DNA of 64,000 bases from Nageia nagi (taxonomy: Eukaryota; Pinophyta): the NCBI GenBank assembly GCA_050084985.1, contig JBITNC010000001.1, positions 181,164,001 to 181,228,000 of the forward strand, read 5' to 3'. The notes under the pieces are model-generated. The model saw only the letters and a list, made by a program, of their open reading frames with translations. It was not told the origin of the DNA and made no database searches. The position numbers and the translations under genes are program-made. The stretch's first letter is position 1. Each line of letters begins with the position of its first letter. Positions 1 through 12,339 of this stretch are shown here, piece after piece.

Positions 1-1479
1 TTTCATTTTTTATCTTGATTTCACAAACCCTAGTTCTATTATTTCATTTTTATATCAGTTTAGATTAATTTTTATTAATTTTTTGTTATATTGTATATTT
101 ATCCAATTTAATAACTAGGATAATACATAATTAAATGTTGCATGTTTATTAGTTACACTTAGATTAATTTTAGGGATATCTAAAAATAATAACAATAGAT
201 TTAAAAATCAAAATATATTTCAAGAGGGAAATGATAAGCTTTTATGTTGAATCCATAACTTTGGTCTTTGCTTTCAAATGATAGTGCTTTCATCCTATAG
301 AGGAATATTAATTTTATATAAGGTTTAATATTGAATGGTATTTTAATCCTTATCTTCTATAAAGTGATGGTTCACCTATGTTATTGAAGTAGTAATACAT
401 AGAAATTGTAATTGTAGCTATTGAACTATTGTAGTCTCCTTGTGTGATTGCATGTAGGGAATGATATGTTTAATTTTAATTTGATTGTACATTAATAGTT
501 TGGTTGTATGTAATATGCAACAATTATTAAGGTGTTGGATAAGTGATATTATTATGATTAATCAATGATAGTTGATTATGTATCATTGATAGGTTTATGC
601 AAGGAGTTTATTGTATATTATTTGATAAAATATGCCCTATATTTGAATCAAGTTTTGATTAAAAAATAAATTTTTAAGGTTTGAAATAAATTTTATTATG
701 TTATATTTGAAACAATGTGATAATATGAACCAAATGGTTGTAGCCTTGAACTAGAAGGCCAAATGGTGATTAATATTCTGGATATAACAAATGCAAAATA
801 TGCTTTGTTCTTATTATGTCTCATTTATAATATGCTTCATTCATGAATTAGTAGGATGAATTTGGAGTGGTATATCTTAAAGGTCATATTGAATTCATGA
901 AATGGACTCATAAAAAATGGGGGGCATGTATGTTAAGCTTAATGGAGGTAAGTCTTATTTCATTACCTCATTTTAGCTAAAGAGACTAGAAAGAACAAAT
1001 CTTAACTTAGTTCTCCATTATGATTCATATGATGGATATGATGTAAGGAGGAAATTTGGACCAAATGGTTGTAACCACATATTATAAAGAGAATAAAATA
1101 TGAATATGTTTCATATAGTTGTTGTTTCTATAATGTTTTATTTTGCATAATACTAAAAAATGCTTCATTTTGTAGGATAAAACACAATGCTTCATTTTAT
1201 ATATTACTACAAAAATATACTATATTGTTCCTTAGCTCTATCCTAAGGGATATTATTAGCAAATATCTTCCTCTACACTATGTATTGTATTATACATAGA
1301 GTGATATCATTTTTTGTACAAGATTCTCAAAGCCTTTCAAAACTCAACTTTTTTTTATAAATATAATGTACCTAGAATTTTTTTTAAAAAGTGGGTTTTA
1401 TATGAATTATAACATGAATATTTTTTTGGTAAGGGTAAATATTACAATTAATAAAAATAAAGCAAATGTGGATTTTAAT
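1..1479. other. AT-rich flank, no gene seen
   Basis: No coding signature was recognised on either strand. A short phrase around ACCAAATGGTTGTA recurs near 730 and 1060, which may be the trace of an old repeat. The stretch is probably decayed transposon sequence, but no family can be assigned. Confidence 0.5.
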
Positions 1480-1795
1480 AAGATCCCAAAAGCTATTCCA
1501 ATATCTCATTGCTACTAATTATTTCCTATAAGTAGCTTAGATGCAATCAAATGATTCTCTAAGGATACAATAGGATCCCAAAACCTATAAAAATACCTCA
1601 TTCTATCCAACCATCATTAGAATATAGCTAAAATGAAGGAAAATTGTACTCTAGGATTTTGACAAGCTCCCCAAACTTGTTACATAGTCAACTGGTACTT
1701 TAGGATTTTATTAAGCTTCCTAAACTTATCACATAGCCAAATAGAAATCTAGGGCTTTGATAGGATCCCCAAACCTATTACATTGCCATAATGAA
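1480..1795. repeat. Degenerate tandem repeat, about 50 bp period
   Basis: Several imperfect units share the order CTAGGATTTTGA, then AAGCTCCCCAAAC, then TTACATAGCCAA. The clearest begin near 1651, 1699 and 1749, with weaker relatives near 1478 and 1559. Spacing of the clear units is close to 50 bp. No protein reading was recognised, so this looks like a non-coding minisatellite inside an old element. Confidence 0.5.
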
Positions 1796-2900
1796 TCTAA
1801 ATTATATTCTTAATCAAAAATAACTTGAATAAGGCTTTCCAATATTCAAAAATCTTCAAATATCCTACACATCCTTCCTTTGTATCTTGTGAAAGTCAGA
1901 AGAAACCCTCTACCATGGGAAGAAAGGCCCTTTAACTACATGAATACTTTATTCTATAAAATTTGTAAATAAATCCAAAAAATATTCATTCTATGAACAA
2001 TATTTTTCCCAAATCCAAGCCCTCCAATTCCATAAAATATAGTTGAAGGAGAAACTTATCTTTATGCTCACAAAAAAAGACCAAACACACTCTTGTAATT
2101 GCCAATTAAGATTCCCCCTTGAATGAACACTAATAATATTTGAACACCCACCAACAACCAAGAATGAGACTAAGGACATTATGAAATAATACTTTGATGT
2201 GAAACTCTAAAAATACAAACAAGACATCAATCCATGCCTCACTACACATGATAGAAAAGGGAATATGCACATCAAAATTGGACTTGGATGAGAGAATCCC
2301 CTACAATCGCAAGTGCAATAAAATCCTTTGCTTATGTTACATGTATATATTATTAGTATGCATTTATATTTATTCTTCTTGCTAGGTATTGATTAAAATA
2401 ATAGAAACCACACTATTGTAATTAATTGCTTATGTAATTATAGTCTTTGCATAAGTATGAAATATATTTTGGATTTCATATAATATATATCATTTATATA
2501 GGAAATTTGCATTTATTATACATGATGTAGTAACATACTAGAGGTAATAGAATTTCATGTTTTAATTGTAATCTTGTAAGATCACCATGGTATAGCCAAT
2601 AATATAGGTGCATTTCATAATTATCAATAAAGTTAGTGATAATAACATAATATAAAGGGTAAGTAATGGTGAGAATCGCTTATCATGATCCTCATATTGT
2701 ATTGAATAGGTGGATAAGGACATGCATATCATTTTGAGGTTGGTCACCATGAATATCTTGGTTATGATTATGTATAAAGTATTAATCTCTTTCTTAGAAA
2801 GGTTTTAAGTGGGTTGGAATATAATGTTCATATGTAATTACTACATTTTATTTTGTATGACTTGCATATTATGTCTCATTGAGATTGCATTTCTCTAGAC
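1796..2900. other. AT-rich stretch, nothing recognised
   Basis: Two short open frames on the minus strand (1991-2179 and 2562-2750) show no family signature and are compatible with chance in AT-rich DNA. If the G-rich tract at 2905-2922 is a genuine polypurine tract, this would be the 3' untranslated end of a plus-strand LTR element. Confidence 0.4.
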
Positions 2901-2904
2901 CTTT

Positions 2905-2923
2905 GGGGAGGGGGGGGGGAGGT
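2905..2923 (+). other. G-rich polypurine tract, possible PPT
   Basis: A run of about fifteen G residues with one A break is followed by GGTGATGTATTAATTC. A purine tract directly before a TG dinucleotide is how a polypurine tract meets a 3' LTR in plant retrotransposons. No second copy of the sequence starting at 2923 was found in the window, so a matching LTR is not demonstrated. Confidence 0.3.
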
Positions 2924-4210
2924 GATGTATTAATTCATTATCCCATGGTTATATGATTTTTAATCAAGTTAATTACTTATGGAAAAGTTGGGCTTAATTT
3001 TAAAGTTGGTTCTATATGGAATGAATTATTGCCATGTTTGTAGATCATCTTAATATAGTAATTAAAGTAGGAAAAAGAGTTAGGAGGAAAAATGAATTGA
3101 ATTAATTGACTAAGATTAAGTTACTAAGTTTTAAGTATTTCAAATTCATTTTTTGTTATTCTTGCAATTATTAACAATAGAAACCCTAAAATTACATACT
3201 TATCTTCTCAAAGTGATATTAGATCAATGATATCCTATTAAACATTTAATCATAAGAGTGATAAATTATTTATTGATAATAATTTTAAATTCAAGGCATG
3301 CTATAAAAAAGAATTATCAATTATATTCATATCCCAATTAGTTTATCAATCTTGTAGTCAATATACCAATCTAAAAATTGACTTACTAATAATTCAAGCT
3401 ATATTTTTGAACACTTTGAGCATTCCATATTTGAGAATTTGAGCATCATTTGAGAACTTCTTTAGCTTATTTAGGATTTGAAAGAGAATTCAACATACAA
3501 TATCTTTTATCTTGATGATCTCACCCCATGTTTTGATGGTTTGAATACATATGTTATAGGTATATAAAGATCAAAATACATATCAAGATATTCTAATATC
3601 CAATCTTGATCAAACAAAAGGATAAAACATCTATCCTAATCTCCTTTTTATCATATTAGTAGTTAATTTCTTATAATTCCTAAGGTTATTGGAGTTGTTA
3701 TTCATTTAAAACTAATCACATCACTATTGTAACAATGTTATAAAGTGGACACAATGGTGAACCTAACATGAACCACACACAATGTCACCAAAATTAGGAG
3801 AAGGATTTTTTAGAACTATATCCTTGGTTTTAGAAATATTTATGTCAATATACTTTATAATATAATTATATAAATTATGTGATTGTTTACTATTTATTCT
3901 TTCAAAATACATATCTAGAGATATTCAAAGCTAGATATGAAAATACAATCCCATCAAACATCCTAGATCTTGATTCAATTGTTATCATATCAAGTCTACT
4001 CTACTAATTGGTCATCTAATGATTGATTACATTCTCAATCAATTTTCTAAATTTTGATTAGTCATAGATTAATTTAGAACATAGTTTTTGAGTTGAGATT
4101 ATAATTTTAGAGTCTATAATTTAATAATATAATTATCCTTCCCTCTTAAATTGTACAATTATTTTCAATCTCCCCAAGAGACTATTATTTATTTGAGTAC
4201 ACATATGGTC
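2924..4210. other. AT-rich stretch, possible solo or partial LTR
   Basis: No coding signature was seen. The segment begins just after a possible PPT and could hold an LTR starting TGATGTATT, but no end motif or paired copy could be fixed. It ends at the left edge of the copia-2 3' LTR. Confidence 0.3.
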
Positions 4211-5096
4211 TAATAGAGGAGAGTTTTCAATAGAGTGAAAATAATAGCAAAATAATAATAACTCAAGATACCCAAATTTTTAATATTGTGAAATAAACAT
4301 CAACATTAGCATATAAAGGTAATTTTAAAAATTCACAAGTAAATAATAAGAATCCAAACCATATAATATAAAGAATATAGTGGTTCATCCAATTCTTTGG
4401 GATGGTCTACTTTGCTAAATATCCTCTCTCTTATTTTATATTAGGCCAACCTTGATCAAGATTACAATAGCTTCCAATACTCAAGGAGTATAGAAGAATA
4501 ATATCATTAATGTCCAAAATGTAATTTTAGCATTAGCAATAGAAAAATTTCATTAGCTTACAACCACCCATATCTCTCCTATAAGTAGGAGAAAATATGG
4601 TTGTTGTAGATTAGGAGTTAAGAAAAAATGACAAGGATACATGTCCTTTCACTCTCCATTATGTGCCACCAAGGGACAAATTCTCTCCATGAATGCCTAC
4701 ATGTTTACCACATGCCAAACCATGACTCCAAGTCCTCCCCACTTTCCACCTTATCATTCATGCATGCTTAATCACTTTTGACCATAATATAGGTTTGGCA
4801 CTAGCTAAATATAATAAATAATAAATAATACTTTAGCTATATCTAAGTAGTTTATATACTATATATTAAATAAATGTTTACACATTTATTTATTTTATAC
4901 TCTATATTATACTATGTATAAACTATACTTAATACTATATAGTATTTAACTATATATATGTAATATATATAATTAAATACCATAATAGTAGAATATTAGC
5001 CTATATTAGTTAATTTCTAAATAAATAATTTATTCACCTTTATATTTAGGTGAATTACATACAAATAATCTCAAAATATGATTGTAATTTCTAACA
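4211..5096 (-). repeat. 3' LTR of copia-2 (minus strand)
   Basis: This segment aligns along nearly its whole length with 47999-48801. Shared blocks include the TAGAGTGAAAATAA region, a GATGGTCTACTTTGCTAAAT-like block, the CCATGAATGCCTACATG block and the AGGTGAATTACATAC block. Both copies lie in the same orientation. Read on the minus strand the LTR starts TGTTAGAAATT, like the copia-1 LTR, and ends CTATTA. The 5' LTR partner, followed by a primer-binding site, fixes the minus orientation. This copy has an extra AT-rich stretch around 4810-4990. Host target-site duplications (4206-4210 against 48802-48806) do not match, so later damage or recombination is possible. Confidence 0.75.
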
Positions 5097-5101
5097 CTCC
5101 A
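5097..5101. other. Left target-site duplication of element G (CTCCA)
   Basis: Five bases lie between the copia-2 3' LTR and the 3' LTR of element G. The partner on the far side of G is ATCCC at 40000-40004. Each differs by one base from CTCCC, which is what the expected copia PPT/LTR junction would give on the plus strand. Confidence 0.45.
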
Positions 5102-5823
5102 TGTATATAGAAAATTATGGTTACAATGAAGAAATACAACAATTATAATATCTATTGAATGTGTAACACTTATTTAATATTAACATGACTAATACATGAA
5201 AAGTGTGCACCTGGGATAATATGTGAGCAATGGAGCTATGTATAATCCTCAATGTATGGTGCAAATATGCAGAGGATCATATTGGATCTATAAAAAGATT
5301 AAAAGATATTCTATTACTTAGATCTATGCTGATCATCCTCAAGATCTATTTCCTTAGATCACAAAGAGTCACAATATAGATGAAACAGTTATAGTTCTTT
5401 CCACAATGTAGGTGTTGTGAGATCTTCAAAATTAAATTATGTGAAAGAGATAACATGTAACTAAAATCTTAGAGCATAATAAATTCTTAGATAGGTTTTA
5501 CTGAGAGATATAATAAGTGTAATGATATAGGATAACCACCTATTAGAGAGATTTGATAATTATCTCAACCTCCAACTCCTCCATTTATAACCTACAAGAA
5601 CATAGAGAGGAGTGAAATTTTACTTAAATAAATAATATAATTTTTTTAATATTCATGATACATATGAATGTAAATCATGGTTAATAATATTGCATTGGGC
5701 CTAGCACATGAATTGCCTTGTAATAACATCATTATCTTGAATTTAGTAATATTGTTATTTATTTCTTAGATATGTCTAAAATATGATTTATTAAATACTT
5801 AATATAAATTTTAGGCATCTACA
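5102..5823 (-). repeat. 3' LTR of element G (minus strand)
   Basis: The segment runs from TGTATATAG to CATCTACA and is about 722 bp. A second copy is found in three pieces at 10602-10870, 31371-31681 and 39926-39999, split by later insertions. On the minus strand a TATA-like GGTTATAAATGG lies at 5581-5592. A pyrimidine tract immediately to the right (5824-5838) is a polypurine tract on the minus strand, which identifies this as the 3' LTR. Confidence 0.75.
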
Positions 5824-5838
5824 TTTTTCCTCTCTTTA
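5824..5838 (-). other. Polypurine tract of element G
   Basis: On the minus strand this reads TAAAGAGAGGAAAAA and directly abuts the TGTAGATGCC start of the LTR. It is where plus-strand DNA synthesis would have been primed. Confidence 0.6.
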
Positions 5839-7969
5839 GATATTGAATGAAAAAGCATTTTGAAATTGCATAATCCAAAAATGTATAGAGAAGTAAGAAA
5901 AATTTTCAAAAATAAAGTATACTTCCCTAAAATTTGGATAATTCCTACTAAGGTAATGGATAATTGGTTCCTACTTAGATAATTACCAATGTATCAATAT
6001 TGGAGTCTAAAAAAATAAGTGGCTAATATATCAACATTAGTTCTCATCTAAGCTATTTTATGAAGTGATCACTATGTCGAATATGATATCTCATTTTCCC
6101 CCCTTTTGGCCTTGATTACCCTAGGATGGGCCTTCATATGGGGAAACCAAGCCAAATGTACATCTTTCATGTGGAGTATGTTTGGTCCAATATGATATGT
6201 AATAATAAAAATATAATAACCATATAGATTACATTCATGTCATGAATAATCAATATAAGAGCAAGGATGTAATTTACATAATATTTGAATTATAGACTAT
6301 CGCCAACACAACCAATAGCCTATATAAAGTAGTCACCAAGAAAATAGGATAAAAAATGCCCCAAAATTGAAATAGAAATCATGATCATATGATATTATGA
6401 CTTGTAATTATGAAAAAACTTATACTCATGGGGTCTTTATGGCCTTTATTTAGAAATTTTGTTAGTAAAACATGAATTGCATTTGATGGATAATAATAAT
6501 AAAAATAAGATGCCATATAAATACCAAAGGATATATTTTTAGAGTATACAATGGAATATGAAAAATAAAATACCATATTTATCAATAAATTCATTGATCT
6601 ACATGATGTGAATGCCTTGAACTTAGAAATAACACAATATCAATGTTGCCATTTTTTGAAAAGAAATTAGTTGTGATCTTTAACAATTTTATTAGTAGTG
6701 ATAAATTGAGCATAAATTTGTAATAAAACATGAAAATTGCATTTGAATATTTAAGATTTTTAGGAAATGAAAATTTGCAAAGCATATCATAATATTTATA
6801 CTAAAACTAGGGTGTGGATATCCTACATTAATGAGCTAGGGCATCAACATTGTGTGTTTTGCAAAGTTTTTTTTTTTTAAATAAATCATGATCATGTAAC
6901 ATAATTTATAGGTAGATAAAATGTTATAATCATGAATTGCATGCATAAAATTTGATTATTACAAAAGGGTATAAATATAGGGTTTTGAGTAGTTAAAATA
7001 AGAAAAAGATAAATTTAACTTATCATTCTCACTTGCTCACCTGATAGATTTTCTTTGATTGAATGACTTATCTACCCACTACCATGGCATTTTGGAGTAT
7101 ATTTAGATATTTTTGAGTTCATTTTCATTGTGTTGTGGGACTTGATGATCATTTTGGATCATCTTATTTTTGGCTCTTAAACTATTGATATGGTATATGA
7201 GGGTTGGAGGATGATTGAGAGATATTTGGTCCATCAACATGGAAATATCATATAGTTGTAGATACTTCTAGCTAGCCATATGGTGAGTTTTGAGTTTCAT
7301 CATTTTCTTAGTGATTTTCATATTTGTTGTTGCCATTTGATCCCTAGGGTATATCTACAAATACTATCATCTTGGTTTGTGGGTTTAAGTATGATAAATC
7401 TCTAGGGAATTCATTTATTTGTATATTTTTTTGATAATTTTTTGTTTAAGGACCATTTATATCTAACAATTGAGATTATGGATCATTTCATGGGTTTTAA
7501 TTTAAGAGGTTGTGAATATTTTCATACTTGATTTTGATTTTTGTTATTTTTTCTTTATTTTCCATATTCATGGTGACTATGTTGGATTAGGCTCAACTTT
7601 GGATATGAATTTGTAGTGTTTAAATACAAATATTTTTCTATTTCATTTGTATTTCCATTGTTTATTTGAATCTATAATGTACAATGAAGGTTTTGGTTAT
7701 TTTCAATACATACCTGTATCATGTTGTAAATATCATGCATATTTTCTAAACATTTTTATTTTATCTCTATGCAGGAAAAAAAATGTCTCATCAAGGAAGG
7801 AAAAAAATGTATGAGGAAAAGTTTAAAAATACACCTACTAATATGTTTAAATAGAAAAATGAAAGAAGAGATAAACAAATATGCAAGAAAATAACAAAAC
7901 AATAAATAAATAATATATAAACAAAAAAGAAGTAATTTATTTTTTAACCTATGATATAATGCACCTGAG
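5839..7969 (-). other. Interior of element G downstream of gag, no pol seen
   Basis: No reverse transcriptase, RNase H or integrase motif was recognised in this 2.1 kb, although the gag upstream of it is readable. Short open frames at 6385-6594 and 6591-6785 have no family signature. The absence of pol suggests a gag-only, non-autonomous element rather than simple decay, since other pol genes in the window remain recognisable. Confidence 0.5.
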
Positions 7970-10471
7970 TTATTTTAGAAACCCACTTAAAATATGCAGG
8001 AATAAAAATTGGCACCCTACTTGGCTTTGATCGCATGACATGGACACCATGGTAATATGCATTGATGACGTGAATGCTATGTGAATTTTGAGATTGACTA
8101 CTACAATCTTGTGGAATACTTCCTTGAATTTTGAAAATAAATTATTCATTTCTCTTTGACTTGAAAGTATTAGAAACATAATATTTGAAAAATCATTCAT
8201 ACTCATCATTTTGATAAACCCTTTTGTTAGTTGGCTTGTTGTTGGAAAAGGGTTGGTGCAGATATCCAATTGACCATTATCAGGGTGAATAGGACCAAAA
8301 TCATCCTATTCTTGAGGTGGATAATCATCAATTTGTATAACTTGTTGATCAATTAAATACTATATGATATTTCTTAAAACCCTACAATTTGTGTTTAGGT
8401 ATCTTGGAGTTCTATGATAGTTACAAAATTCCTTAAATCAATAGTTTTCTAGAATACCATTTGGAAAATTATGTTGAAAAATAATTGGTATCTTTATTTT
8501 TATAATTATAAATTTAAAATATCATCTACACTTTCATTTAGCTTTGTGAATTTCCTTTTAGATGGAGATGATTTCTTATTAGCATTTATAGTTGTAATTA
8601 TTTGTTTTTTATTTGCATGAGTGTTTGATGTTTATGTGGCTACTTTTTGAAGTTCTTTATAGTTTTGGATAATGAAAGGTTCCTTTTTTATTAATATATC
8701 TATTAAATTTCCCAAATATATAATATCAAGATCAACCACTTATAGTATAAAATGAGATAATAATGCAACCATAAAAGTTTCCTTTAAATCTTGTTTAGGA
8801 ACAATTATCTTAATTGCAACTTTCTTCCACATTCATACAAAGTTAGTTAAGCTTTGATTATTTAATTTTTTAATTCTACATAAGTCCTTAATTAAGGATT
8901 TTCTTGAATGTTATATTTTAAATTGTTCAAAAATATAAAAATAAGATCTTCATATTTATCAATGCTCTTTTCAGGAAGATTAAAATATCATTTCAATGCA
9001 TCATCTTTTAGACTTTGAGAAAATTATTTAGTAAGCATATCATGATCATGAACAAATTCAATAGGATATTCTTGGAAGTTACTAACATGCATCTTAGGTT
9101 CTTGAGAATCATCAAATTTTAAAAAGTAAACACTCTTCTTATAATTCAAAAATTTGCAAGAAATTATATCACATAAAGGACATATCAAGAAAAATAAATA
9201 ATCATCATTATCATTTTTATATTTTCCTTCTAGTTTCTCTATTCTTTCTTAAAGGTGGGAAGTTGCATCATTAGGAGTTGTAGCTACAGGAATAAAGGGT
9301 TGAAATAGAAGTATAACCATAGGTACAAGTCATTGAGGTGGTACTATTGATTGATCATTCTTAGGGGATGGTGGAGGGGTTTGTGGAAATTTATTTCTTG
9401 CTTATGGGGAGGTATGGAATATTGTTGAACTACTTGGTATTGTTTCAATTATGCTACTTTAAGCTTATAAAAGGGAAAAATCCTATTGATTCTCTATTCT
9501 TATATGTTATATAATAGGTCAAATAAATAATCTAACCATTGATCATTAGTAGATTTTTGAAAATTAGTAGATTCTTGTGCATCCATGAGAACATTAATTT
9601 TATTATCATGTTCTTATTTAGTCTAATCAGGTTTCCTTTCATAGAATTTGGTAATAAATTTACTAATTTATTCTTCTAAATTATTAGAATGCTTAGTTTT
9701 AGTTAGAATTTGCTTACCTATATCTTATTGAATAAATTTAGGGATCATACTTGTATCAATTAGTTTGGGTGGTGCTGATGAAGGTTTGAAGATATCTTCA
9801 TAACACAATCCTTTTATCACATCTTATTAGGGTAAATATCATTAGGAGGTACATATTTCATGGCATTCATATTGTTATCACAAGTAGGCATGATATTAGT
9901 GCTACATGCCTTTGATTCAAATACTTTCCACTTTATAAACCTTACATTGTCATACTAAAACAAAGAATCTAAAGAGTATGAAGTCCCAAGCTCTATATTG
10001 AGATCTATAATTCAATTTATTATGAGGATATTGTTTCAAAATTTCTAGTAACAAAATATTCTAATATATCATTAAGAACCATTAATTCATTTAAATATTT
10101 AATAATGAAAGGTATAATATCAATATCATTTAATTCTTCAGATACATCAATAGAATCACTCATATTAACACTTTCAAATTCATCCTCATTAAGGTTAATC
10201 TAAATTTATTAGGTATATAATCAATAATACTCATTCAAATTGAATTAATAAATTTAGTTGTATTATTATTTACGAATTCAGTATCATTTTCTTCAACAGT
10301 TACAAGTCTATCATTAGGATCTAGTTCATGAAATTGTTCAAGTAAGGTAGGGTTCAATCTATTGCTTTTCCTAATTTCATCAAAATGAACCCTCCCTTTT
10401 GAAATTTTAATTTGTTCCTTAGTAGATAGAAAGACCTTTGGGAAAATGTGGAAAAAACCTAGAATTATCAT
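7970..10471 (-). pseudogene. gag: Degenerate Ty3/gypsy-like gag of element G
   Basis: The minus strand encodes a retrotransposon capsid (gag) remnant, the structural protein that would package element RNA. The N-terminal frame 10471-10235 includes LLEQFHELDPNDR. The capsid core is readable near 8900-9030, with FSQSLKDDALK, a stop where a Trp codon is expected, then YFNLPEKSIDKYEDL. This matches the pattern of plant gypsy gag proteins. A C-terminal Cys/His motif, CNYHRTPRYLNTNC, lies at about 8387-8435. It resembles the CxxxH...C motif of Tat-type gag rather than a classical CCHC knuckle. The last frame, 8269-7970, contains no protease motif. Many in-frame stops and a few frameshifts make it non-functional. 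The domain is clear; the exact start is not. Confidence 0.65.
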
Positions 10472-10585
10472 TTTGTAGTGCTATTATTCTAAGAACATTA
10501 AGAAAAGGATAAAATAATGATGTGAAAGGATTCATGAATACAAAAGAAAGATTCCATAAAAGAAAATTCTAGGTATGTAATAAAT

Positions 10586-10601
10586 CACTAGCTCACTAAT
10601 A
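10586..10601 (-). other. Decayed primer-binding site of element G
   Basis: Read on the minus strand directly after the LTR end, the sequence TATTAGTGAGCTAGTG resembles the initiator-Met tRNA primer site TGGTATCAGAGC with a small internal loss. Its place next to the LTR supports the reading; the match is weak. Confidence 0.4.
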
Positions 10602-10870
10602 TGTAGATAGAAAATTATGGTTACAATGAAGAAACACAACAATTATAATATCTACTTAGAGTGTAACATTTATTCAAGATTAATGTTACTAAAACATGAA
10701 AAGTATGCGCTCAAAATAATATATGAGAAATGGAGCTATGTACAATCCTCAATGTGTCATGCATATATGCAGAGGATCATACCAAATATGAGATAAAGTT
10801 TCAAATATATTCTATTACACAAATCTATGCTCATCATCCTTAAGATATGTTTCTCTAGATCATGAAGACT
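10602..10870 (-). repeat. 5' LTR of element G, piece 1 of 3
   Basis: It aligns with 5102-5370, sharing AGAAAATTATGGTTACAATG, a CATGAAAAGT block, a TGCAGAGGATCATA block and an AATCTATGCTCATCATCCT block. Homology stops near 10870, where element L begins. The LTR resumes at about 31371. Confidence 0.75.
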
Positions 10871-11668
10871 TAAATCATTATGATCCTGATGAACTAGGGG
10901 GATTTGAATTAAATTCAAAATGATTTACATTATGAAATGGATTATGAATGGTTTTATGCATCATTTGTGTCAATTTTATGTTGGCTTTGAGGTTATTATG
11001 ACATAGGTAACAGGTTGACAAGCATGAGAGTCATGATGGAGACCCTAAGGAACCAAAGATAACATGGTTATAGGAACAAATTGGTAAGAGTGAGGAAATG
11101 ATTGGCATTTATTTACTGATAGCCACAAGGACCTTCATATATCATATGAATACCTTAATTATTGTATACAATATTCAATTTTGATATTGCATCTAGTGCT
11201 TATGTGTATGTGTGCACTAAAAAATTTATCTTATAGGACAAGTGGTCATTGCAGGTAAACATGAGTGTTCAAATATGATATACATTTTATAATTTCATTA
11301 GGAAATTAATTGATTATTTGTGAATGATTCAAGGAATATTCCAATTATTTGAATTTAAATTTGAAAATAAAATTCTAGGGTTAAAAGGATTATTTATCAT
11401 TTTATGAGGTTGAAAGGTTATTTTTGGGTTTTGTAAAAATAATAGAGAGGTCATCCCCACATAACTTATTTTCTTATGTTAGGTGTATGAAATTATTGGA
11501 AATATTTTGTAGTCTAATATGAAGCATCCAAAGTATTTTGGAGGATATAACATTTACAAACAAAATTGCCTAATTCCTACCACCAAAAAAAAACTTTTAC
11601 ACCCTATAAATAAAATATATGAGTTTAAAAAATAGTCCTACTTTTAGACGGACTATATCAAATGTTGA

Positions 11669-11679
11669 CTATAAATAGC
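11669..11679 (+). promoter_or_regulatory. TATA box in the 5' LTR of element L
   Basis: CTATAAATAGC is conserved as CTATAAATACC at 29120-29130 in the other LTR. It is the likely core promoter of the element, which would put the transcription start about 0.9 kb into a 3.1 kb LTR. Confidence 0.45.
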
Positions 11680-11942
11680 TTGGTATCCCTAAGGAAAACA
11701 CACATATTTCCCTCATATTGGCTTTGGGTCCCATGAGAAAAGGATTCCTCCCTTCTCAATTGACCAATTAGAATATCCAGGTGCTTTCTCTAAAATAATT
11801 TAACCCTTAAATGCTAAAATTTTATTTTTTGAGATTTAAGTCCTTAAGGAATGATATTAAATATCATTATTTATGTGATAATTAGAGGATAGCATGTGAA
11901 ATGTTTGTAATTATTTATTTTATGTCTTTAGAATAAAATAAA

Positions 11943-12256
11943 TATAGTACATCTTTTTTTTAATAGTACATCTTTTTTTTAATAAATAGAATATTCGTAC
12001 TTGATATTACAAGTATTTTATAAAAATATTTTTTATCTCATATCAATATTAGAATGATTGAATTAAGATGATAATAAATGTTATTTTTAGTTTGTACCAT
12101 TTTAGGGACATAGTTTTTGTATTCATTTGATAGTTTTATATAAATAATTTTTATCTCATATCAATATTAGAATGATTGAATTAAGATGATAATAAAAGTT
12201 ATTTTTAGTTTGCACCATTTTAGGGACATAGCTTTTGTATTCATTTGATAGTTTTG
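11943..12256 (+). repeat. Tandem duplications (21 bp and about 118 bp units)
   Basis: TAGTACATCTTTTTTTTAA is repeated in tandem near 11946-11985. A longer unit, from ATAAAAATATTTTTTATCTC to CATTTGATAGTTTT, occurs at about 12020-12137 and again at 12138-12255 with few differences. The near identity suggests a fairly recent duplication compared with the rest of the region. Confidence 0.75.
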
Positions 12257-12339
12257 CATGTGATCATAATGTATATTTTATCTACTTGTGGGTGGAGAAG
12301 GAGTATCAATTATTTTAAATTATTTGCATTGTATGAAAG

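Noticed and set aside
4211-5096. Solo LTR
   Set aside because: No matching 5-bp duplication is present at its two sides, its right side abuts element G, and a paired copy with a primer site exists at 47999-48801.
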